Shown in pieces: positions 7,019 through 11,786 of a stretch of DNA of 14,207 bases. This DNA is from Caulobacteraceae bacterium (GTDB lineage: Bacteria > Pseudomonadota > Alphaproteobacteria > Caulobacterales > Caulobacteraceae), in contig JADZBR010000097.1 in NCBI GenBank assembly GCA_020852035.1, positions 1 to 14,207 on the forward strand. The letters run 5' to 3'. Numbering within the stretch: position 1 is the stretch's first letter; the number at the start of each line of letters is the position of its first letter. Below the pieces are notes generated by a model. The model was given only the letters and a program-made list of their open reading frames with translations, was not told the DNA's origin and made no database searches. A program made the translations under genes and the position numbers.

Positions 7019-8139
7019 ACCGGCCTCGCCAGGGCGGCGACACGGAAGGGCGCAGGCCGCGCTTTCCCGCGGAAGATCGGCGCCAGCGCCAGGGCGAAGC
7101 CGGCGAGCGGGATCACGTACTGCAACAGGTTGAGCGTCGCCTCGGCCTCGCAGGCCGCCTGGACGCCGAAGCCCACCACCCGCAGCCCCAGGGCCGCGCC
7201 GCCGGCGATGGCGATGCGCCGGCCATAGCCCAGCCGGCTGAACGAACCGCCGATGATCGCCCAGAGCGCCAGGGCCACGAAGGTCAGGTTGTAGAGCGGG
7301 GAAGCCAGGCGCGCATGGCCCTCGGCCAGCAGCTTGACCCGGTTCTTGCGTTCCCAGTCCTGCTCGAGGTCGGGGAAGAACAGCTCGTGCAGGTAGCGAT
7401 CGGATATCTTGTAGTGCAGCAGTTCGTCGGTCGAGATCAGCGGCTTGAGGTCGAAGTTGTACTCCTCGAAGGCCAGGTAGTTCAGGACCCCTCGGTCGGA
7501 GAACTCCTGGATGGAGCCCTTTTTCATCAGGAGGACCGGCGAATCGCCGCGGCTGGCCATGCGCCCTTCGGAGGCCATGTAGGTGGTCGAGCGACCTTCC
7601 TCGCCTTCCTGGTGGATGAACAGGTTCTTGATCAGCCCGCCGTTCTCGATGGTCTGGGCGTAGACGGTGACGCCGGCGGCCGGTTCGGTGAACTCGCCCT
7701 CGCGCAGGAGGCTGGCGGCCAGGTCGCTGCGGATTTCGAACAGCACCTCGCGCATGGCCCGGAAGGTCATCGGCTGGATCCAGAGGTTCATCACCAGGGC
7801 GCCCAGCACCGCCAGGCTCGCCAGCCTCAGCGCCGGCGCGATCACCCGGCCGCGGCTCATCCCGCCGGCGAAGCAGACGACGATCTCCTGCTCGGTATGC
7901 AGCCGGTTCAGCGCCACCAGCATGGCCGCGAACAGGGCCACCGGCAGCACCATGTTGATCAACTGCGGCAGGGCCAGGACGGTGATCTGCAGGAAGACGA
8001 GGGCGCTCTGCCGCTGGTCGACGATCACGTCGAGCGTCGAGAGGCTCTGGCCCAGGAGCGCCACCGCCGTAAGCGCCGCCACGGCCAGGGCGGTCGGCCC
8101 CAGCAGCTGACGGAAAAGGTAGCGGTCGATCAGGCGCAT
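7015..8139 (-). CDS. lptF: LPS export ABC transporter permease LptF
   Basis: The 374-residue inner-membrane protein is the first gene of the LPS-transport operon. It begins MRLIDRYLFRQLLGP, typical of LptF. Membrane segments lie at about 11-32, 48-77 and 100-122, then a periplasmic jellyroll (about 125-280) containing GVTVYAQTIENGGLIKNLFI, then segments at about 283-303, 309-328 and 337-355. TEQEIVVCFAGGMSRGRV (82-99) is the coupling-helix region that contacts LptB. The gene for the LptB ATPase is not in this window. The stop overlaps the lptG start (ATGA). Its own start at 8137-8139 faces pepA across a 160-bp divergent region holding a candidate promoter at 8195-8224. Confidence 0.95.
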   Translation of the reverse strand: MRLIDRYLFRQLLGPTALAVAALTAVALLGQSLSTLDVIVDQRQSALVFLQITVLALPQLINMVLPVALFAAMLVALNRLHTEQEIVVCFAGGMSRGRVIAPALRLASLAVLGALVMNLWIQPMTFRAMREVLFEIRSDLAASLLREGEFTEPAAGVTVYAQTIENGGLIKNLFIHQEGEEGRSTTYMASEGRMASRGDSPVLLMKKGSIQEFSDRGVLNYLAFEEYNFDLKPLISTDELLHYKISDRYLHELFFPDLEQDWERKNRVKLLAEGHARLASPLYNLTFVALALWAIIGGSFSRLGYGRRIAIAGGAALGLRVVGFGVQAACEAEATLNLLQYVIPLAGFALALAPIFRGKARPAPFRVAALARPV

Positions 8140-8194
8140 TCCGGGCGAACATAGGTCGCCGGCGCCTCTCGTGCGCGTCCGGCCAGAGCCGGCC

Positions 8195-8224
8195 GTTCTA
8201 GACCCGCCCCGGCGCCTCGCACAA
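8195..8224 (-). promoter_or_regulatory. Candidate housekeeping promoter for the lptF operon
   Basis: On the minus strand TTGTGCG (8218-8224) is followed after 15 nt by TCTAGAAC (8195-8202). The -10 part matches seven of eight positions of the Caulobacter consensus GCTANAWC, while the -35 part keeps only TTG plus partial similarity to TTGACGS and the spacing is one base too long. Transcription would start near 8188, leaving a leader of about 50 nt before the lptF ATG. Found by eye; a weak match. Confidence 0.35.
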
Positions 8225-8299
8225 CCGCGCCGCGCGCCGGCGGCGAAGCTTGTTGCGTTTTAACTTGACCTTGAGGGAGGAACAGCCTGCAACGCCCTC

Positions 8300-9754
8300 A
8301 TGAAGATTGAATTCGTCTCCCCCTCCGCAGCCCCGCCCGCCAAGGCCGCCCTGGCGTTCATCGTCTTCGAGAAGGAAGCCCTGAGCGGCGACGCGGCGTC
8401 CCTGTCCGGCGCCGTGGAAGCCTCGCGCTTCACCGGCGGCAAGGGCCAGGTGCTCGACATCGTGGCCCCGGCCGGAATCGCCGCCGCCCGCGTGCTGCTG
8501 GTCGGCGCCGGGCCGAAGGACAAGCTGGACCTGATCGGCGTCGAGCACGCCGCCGCCAGCGCCTACGCCGCCGTCAAGACTTCGGGCCTGACCGGCCTGT
8601 TGATTCGCCTGGACGGCGCCACCGCCGAGCAGGCGGCCCGCGCCGCGCTGGGCGTGACCCTCGCCAGCTACCGCTTCGACATCTACCGGACCAAGGAAAA
8701 GCCGGAGAAGAAGCCATCCGTCGAGACCGTGCAGATCGCCACCGCAGCCGACGCCAAGGCCGAGTGGGCGCGCCAGGCGGCCATCGCCGAGGGCGTGAAG
8801 TTCACCCGCGACCTGGTCTCCGAGCCGCCGAACGTCCTCTTCCCGGCCGAGTTCGCCCGGCGGGTGAAGGAGAAGGAGAGCCTGGGCCTCCAGGTCGAGA
8901 TCCTCGGCGAGAAGGAGATGGAGAAGCTCGGCATGGGCTCGCTGCTCGGCGTCGGGCAGGGCAGCGTGCGCGAAAGCCAGATCGCCGTGATCCGCTGGAA
9001 CGGCGCGGCCGACAAGGACGCCCAGCCCATCGCCTTCGTCGGCAAGGGCGTGTGCTTCGACACCGGCGGCATCAGCCTCAAGCCCCCCGAGGGCATGGAG
9101 GACATGAAGTGGGACATGGGCGGCGCCGGCGCCGTCGCCGGCCTGATGGTCGCGCTCGCCGGCCGCAAGGCCAGGGTCAACGCCGTCGGCATCCTCGGCC
9201 TCGTCGAGAACATGCCTGACGGCGCCGCGCAGCGTCCGGGCGACGTGGTCACCTCGATGAGCGGCCAGACCATCGAGATCATCAACACCGACGCCGAGGG
9301 CCGCCTCGTGCTGGCCGACGCCGTCTGGTATTGCCAGGAGCGCTTCAAGCCGAAGTTCATCGTCGACCTCGCCACCCTGACCGGCGCGATCATCATCTCC
9401 CTGGGCAACGACTACGCAGGGTTGTTCAGCAATAACGATGAGTTGTCGGCGAATCTTCTGGCGGCCTCGGACTCCACCGGCGAGCCCTTGTGGCGGATGC
9501 CGCTGCCGGCGGCCTACGACAAGAACATCGACTCGATGATCGCCGACATGAAGAACACCGGCGGGCGCCCTGGCGGCTCGATCACCGCGGCGCTCTTCAT
9601 CCAGCGCTTCGTCAACGGCGTGCCGTGGGCGCACCTCGACATCGCCTCGACGGCCTGGAAGAAGCCCTCCAGCGTCCCGACCCTGCCGGAAGGCGCCACC
9701 GGCTACGGCGTGCGCCTGCTCGACCAGATGGTCGCCGACAAGTACGAGGGCTGA
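8300..9754 (+). CDS. pepA: Leucyl aminopeptidase (cytosol aminopeptidase, M17 family)
   Basis: The 484-residue cytosolic enzyme removes N-terminal residues, preferring leucine, using two divalent metal ions as a hexamer in known family members. The N-terminal domain spans about 1-150 and the catalytic domain follows. Ligands and catalytic residues can be placed against E. coli PepA: K249 and D254 in GKGVCFDTGG, K261 in SLKP, D272 in WDM, and D331, E333, R335 in the M17 signature NTDAEGRL. The set is complete, so the enzyme should be active. Start is ATG 8300-8302; the only clear purine-rich ribosome-binding sequence (GAGGGAGGAA, 8273-8282) is unusually far upstream. The gene is divergent from lptF and followed by holC, as in E. 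coli. Some PepA proteins also bind DNA, but nothing here shows that role. Confidence 0.97.
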   Translation: MKIEFVSPSAAPPAKAALAFIVFEKEALSGDAASLSGAVEASRFTGGKGQVLDIVAPAGIAAARVLLVGAGPKDKLDLIGVEHAAASAYAAVKTSGLTGLLIRLDGATAEQAARAALGVTLASYRFDIYRTKEKPEKKPSVETVQIATAADAKAEWARQAAIAEGVKFTRDLVSEPPNVLFPAEFARRVKEKESLGLQVEILGEKEMEKLGMGSLLGVGQGSVRESQIAVIRWNGAADKDAQPIAFVGKGVCFDTGGISLKPPEGMEDMKWDMGGAGAVAGLMVALAGRKARVNAVGILGLVENMPDGAAQRPGDVVTSMSGQTIEIINTDAEGRLVLADAVWYCQERFKPKFIVDLATLTGAIIISLGNDYAGLFSNNDELSANLLAASDSTGEPLWRMPLPAAYDKNIDSMIADMKNTGGRPGGSITAALFIQRFVNGVPWAHLDIASTAWKKPSSVPTLPEGATGYGVRLLDQMVADKYEG

Positions 9755-9809
9755 TGGCCGTTTCGCCTCCGATCGCGCTCGCCGCCGGCTGGGCGCCCGT
9801 GGGGGCGCG

Positions 9810-10268
9810 GTGACCGAGCCATCCTGCGAGGTCTGGTTCTATCATCTGGAGCGCACCTCGCTCGACCAGGCCCTGCCCGAGCTGCTCGACAAGACCCTGG
9901 CCCGCGGCTGGAAGGCGGTGGTCCGCACCACCGCGCCCGAGCGGCTGGACCATCTCGATGGCTGGCTCTGGTCCTATCGCGACGACAGCTTCCTGCCCCA
10001 CGGCCTGGATTCCGAGCCCCTGGCCGAGCGGCAACCGATCCTGCTGACCCGCGAGATGGAGCGGCCGAACGGCGCCCAGGCGTTGTTCCTGGTCGACGGC
10101 GCCGAACCGGGCGATCTCGACGGCCTCGCCCGCTGCCTGGTGCTGTTCGACGGCGCCGACGAGGCGGCTCTGGCCCACGCCCGCCGCCAGTGGACGCAGA
10201 TCAAGGCGCGGGGCCTGGCGGTTTCCTACTGGCGCCAGGTGGCCCGGGGATGGGAGAAACAGGCATGA
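9810..10268 (+). CDS. holC: DNA polymerase III subunit chi (HolC)
   Basis: This 152-residue protein resembles the chi subunit of the clamp-loader complex (E. coli chi, 147 residues), which links polymerase III to single-strand-binding protein. The N-terminus EVWFYHLERTSLDQALPELLDKTLARGWKAVV, the later DGWLWSYRDDSFLPHG and ERQPILLT, and the C-terminal WTQIKARGLAVSYWRQ fit the chi family in order. Translation starts at GTG 9810-9812 just after a G-rich stretch (9800-9807). It lies 55 nt after the pepA stop, with a 19-codon open frame bridging the gap, and its TGA overlaps the ATG of the next gene (ATGA). The pepA-holC pairing is the same as in E. coli, although valS does not follow. Confidence 0.93.
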   Translation: MTEPSCEVWFYHLERTSLDQALPELLDKTLARGWKAVVRTTAPERLDHLDGWLWSYRDDSFLPHGLDSEPLAERQPILLTREMERPNGAQALFLVDGAEPGDLDGLARCLVLFDGADEAALAHARRQWTQIKARGLAVSYWRQVARGWEKQA

Positions 10269-10576
10269 GGAAGCTGATCTTCGCCGCCGCCCTGGCGCTC
10301 GCGGCCTGCGCCAGCGAGGCGCCTTACGAGCCGGCGCCGCGCGATCCCGGCCCCTCGCGCCCCCCGCCCAGCCGCGAGCCGCCCGACCGCTGCGGGGCGG
10401 CGGCGCTGCAGAGCCTGGTCGGCAAGCCGCGCACTGAGATCCCGGTGCCGGTCAACCCGCGCCTGCGCCGGGTCGCCTGCACCACCTGCCCGGTGACGAT
10501 GGACTTCAACCCCGAGCGGCTGAACATCTTCTTCGACGTCGAGACCGGCGTGGTGAAGGAAGTCCGCTGCGGCTGA
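10265..10576 (+). CDS. Small lipoprotein with I78-type peptidase-inhibitor domain
   Basis: This 103-residue protein has a lipoprotein signal: MRKLIFAAALALAAC with lipobox LAAC and the lipidated cysteine at residue 15. A proline-rich linker (20-41) follows, then a domain from C43 to C102. That domain matches the pattern of the I78 inhibitor family (potato-inhibitor-I-like): CGAAALQSLVGKP near its start and VTMDFNPERLNIFFD, then VRCG at its end. C43 and C102 probably form the family's disulfide. An extra pair, C72 and C75 (ACTTCP), precedes the TMD motif. The residue after lipidation is alanine, which argues against inner-membrane retention by an aspartate +2 signal. The start ATG overlaps the holC stop (ATGA); an upstream in-frame ATG at 10190 lies within holC and lacks a signal peptide. 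Whether it inhibits a protease is not known from sequence. Confidence 0.85.
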   Translation: MRKLIFAAALALAACASEAPYEPAPRDPGPSRPPPSREPPDRCGAAALQSLVGKPRTEIPVPVNPRLRRVACTTCPVTMDFNPERLNIFFDVETGVVKEVRCG

Positions 10577-10579
10577 CCC

Positions 10580-10635
10580 CCTTCTCCCGCTCGGGAGAAG
10601 GAAAGACGCGCCGCAGGCGCGGCGAGGATGAGGGC
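10580..10635 (+). repeat. Bipartite palindromic repeat, family 2, copy C (downstream of the I78 gene)
   Basis: The first palindrome has arms CCTTCTCCCG (10580-10589) and CGGGAGAAGG (10592-10601). AAAGA follows, then a second hairpin CGCGCC-GCA-GGCGCG (10607-10621) and the tail GAGGATGAGGGC. It starts 4 nt after the I78 stop and could terminate that transcript. Copy D is the same design in the opposite orientation 26 nt away, and the two tails can pair (TGAGGGC with GCCCTCA). Confidence 0.85.
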
Positions 10636-10661
10636 TTGCGGCCTTTCCGGAGAGGGCGGAG

Positions 10662-10719
10662 GCCCTCACCCTCCCGCCGGCTGTCGCCGGCGGATTTCCC
10701 TCTCCCGGCCGGGAGAGGG
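10662..10719 (-). repeat. Bipartite palindromic repeat, family 2, copy D (downstream of the M23-like gene)
   Basis: Read on the minus strand: a perfect 22-base palindrome with arms CCCTCTCCCGG and CCGGGAGAGGG (10698-10719), AAAT, a second hairpin CGCCGGC-GACA-GCCGGCG (10675-10692), and a tail GGAGGGTGAGGGC. It lies 5 nt past the stop of the minus-strand M23-like gene, so the C/D pair sits exactly between two converging genes and could serve as a two-way terminator. Confidence 0.85.
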
Positions 10720-10724
10720 GTGCG

Positions 10725-11432
10725 CTAGCCGCGCGGCGGGATCGCCTGCAACTGGGCGGTGATCACCCGCGTCGCGTCGATGGGGCCTGCGCCCAGCCGC
10801 GCGATCTCCAGGTGCACGTGATCGGTGATGCCGGGATAGCGGCCCTGCAGGGTCTGCGCCTCGCCGATCGCCTGGCCGAGCCGCACGGTGTCGCCCACCG
10901 CCACGCCCGGCGAGACGTAGAGCACCCGGGCCTGATAGCGCAGCGCCGGGTTGGTGATCTCCACATAGCGGAAGGAGAGGTCGTCGGCGTAGGCGTAGCC
11001 GATGCGCGTGACGTAGCCGGAGATCGGCGCCTTCACCGCCTGGCCGGCTTCGGCCACATAGTCGACGCCCGCGTGGTGACGGACGCCGCCGTCCCGCGAG
11101 GCGCCGTAGGCGCCCGAGCCGAAGTGATCCCAGGTGCGAGGGGCCGCACTCGTCGGGTTCACGAAGTCGGGCTGGCCGTCGCCGTCGATGTCCGCCCCGG
11201 TCCAGACCAGCCGCTGCGCCAGCTGCGGCTGCGGCTGCGGCCTGGCGGGCGCGAGGTCGGCCACCGCCCGGCGCATCTGGGCAACCTTTTCGCCGAATTC
11301 CAGGTTTTGGAGAGAGGTGGCGTGGGCGCGCAGGCCCCACAGCGCCAGGGCCATGCCGAAGGCCAGCAACAGCACGACGATGCGTTGCGTCCAGAGGTGG
11401 AAGTCGTCCGTGCGGGCGAGGGCTTTCGTCAT
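10725..11432 (-). CDS. Membrane-anchored M23-family (LytM-like) protein with EF-hand-like loop
   Basis: The 235-residue protein has an uncleaved N-terminal membrane segment (about 17-36) preceded by a basic/acidic tail, so the bulk is expected in the periplasm. A Pro/Gln linker (61-72) leads to DIDGDGQPDF (81-90), which fits the DxDxDG calcium-loop pattern, and then an M23/LytM-like domain (about 115-215). HHAGVDY gives H120 and D124 and DHVHLEI gives H205 and H207, the zinc-site residues of M23 peptidoglycan endopeptidases. The usual YxH active-site histidine appears as YVS (residues 172-174), so activity is doubtful. Start ATG 11430-11432 follows GGAG at a good distance. It converges on the I78 lipoprotein gene and has its own upstream promoter candidate. 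A role in cell-wall cleavage or in regulating it is inferred from the family only. Confidence 0.85.
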   Translation of the reverse strand: MTKALARTDDFHLWTQRIVVLLLAFGMALALWGLRAHATSLQNLEFGEKVAQMRRAVADLAPARPQPQPQLAQRLVWTGADIDGDGQPDFVNPTSAAPRTWDHFGSGAYGASRDGGVRHHAGVDYVAEAGQAVKAPISGYVTRIGYAYADDLSFRYVEITNPALRYQARVLYVSPGVAVGDTVRLGQAIGEAQTLQGRYPGITDHVHLEIARLGAGPIDATRVITAQLQAIPPRG

Positions 11433-11577
11433 CGGCTCCGAAGGCGGGCATGAAGCGAAGGCCGCGACGCCTTGCGGCGCGCGGGGCGGTGTACGCCGCT
11501 GAAATTGCGACGGGTGGACGCCCGGCGAGCGCGTGAGCGTGCGCGCTGCTTAGGCGCCGACTGTGGCGAGTTTAAGT

Positions 11578-11634
11578 GGTGGATGTGGCGAAAACCATTT
11601 CCGTCAATGGCTTAGCTTCACTATGTCATCCACC
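11578..11634. repeat. Inverted repeat enclosing the M23 promoter candidate
   Basis: GGTGGATG (11578-11585) and CATCCACC (11627-11634) are exact inverted copies 41 nt apart. Inside them CCATT (11595-11599) and AATGG (11606-11610) form a second, smaller inverted pair. The left outer arm overlaps the -10 element and the right inner arm overlaps the -35 element. This could be an operator for a dimeric regulator or a cruciform; no known site is recognised. Confidence 0.45.
11582..11607 (-). promoter_or_regulatory. Probable housekeeping promoter for the M23-like gene
   Basis: On the minus strand TTGACGG (11601-11607) is a perfect match to the Caulobacter -35 consensus TTGACGS. It is followed after 11 nt by GCCACATC (11582-11589), which matches seven of eight positions of GCTANAWC. 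Spacing is within the 10-14 nt range. The expected start is around 11574, about 140 nt before the ATG at 11432. This is one of the two best promoter matches in the window. Confidence 0.55.
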
Positions 11635-11636
11635 TT

Positions 11637-11693
11637 TCCCTCCCGTCGGCGATGGGGAGGGTGGATCGGCGCGCAGCGCTGAGACGGGTGGGG
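11637..11693 (+). repeat. Bipartite palindromic repeat, family 3, copy E
   Basis: The first hairpin has arms CCCTCCC (11638-11644) and GGGAGGG (11655-11661). A TGGAT linker follows, then a second hairpin CGGCGC-GCA-GCGCTG with one G-T pair (11667-11681) and a tail ACGGGTGGGGG. Bases 11637-11660 match the reverse complement of 11761-11784 at 23 of 24 positions. It is the distal member of an inverted pair behind the ABC-F gene; 37 nt separate the two copies. Confidence 0.8.
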
Positions 11694-11730
11694 GACCTCC
11701 GGCGTCTCGGCAATCGCGACGAGCCAGCAA

Positions 11731-11784
11731 GACCCCACCCGATCCGCCTTCGGCGGCCCACCTCCCCACCGCCGACGGGAGGGA
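11731..11784 (-). repeat. Bipartite palindromic repeat, family 3, copy F (downstream of the ABC-F gene)
   Basis: On the minus strand a first imperfect palindrome (11761-11784) is followed by a TGGG linker, a second hairpin CCGCC-GAA-GGCGG (11744-11756) and the tail ATCGGGTGGGGTC. It begins 2 nt after the ABC-F stop codon, so it probably lies in the 3' end of that transcript and may terminate it. Confidence 0.8.
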
Positions 11785-11786
11785 GA

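Larger units (their letters stand above)
11433..11636. other. Non-coding leader and promoter region upstream of the M23-like gene
   Basis: No reading frame here resembles a protein. The part nearest the gene (11433-11560) is GC-rich with short self-complementary stretches; the far part (11570-11634) is AT-richer than its surroundings and holds a promoter candidate and an inverted repeat. If transcription starts near 11574 the mRNA would have a leader of about 140 nt, long enough for structure, but I recognise no known riboswitch or RNA family in it. Confidence 0.5.

Noticed and set aside
5909..8152. A single 747-codon minus-strand open frame covering lptF and lptG
   Set aside because: Only its last 369 codons are protein-like (lptG). 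The upstream half is an arginine/proline/glycine-rich out-of-frame reading of lptF, which has its own clear frame and an ATGA junction with lptG. It is a GC-bias artefact, not a fusion.
8198..9634. A 478-codon open frame antisense to pepA
   Set aside because: It is rich in histidine, aspartate, glycine and alanine with no motif, and pepA on the plus strand has all catalytic residues.
10190..10264. A longer start for the I78 lipoprotein at 10190
   Set aside because: The added residues lie within holC in another frame and would bury the lipoprotein signal peptide; the ATG at 10265 gives a clean lipobox and an ATGA overlap.
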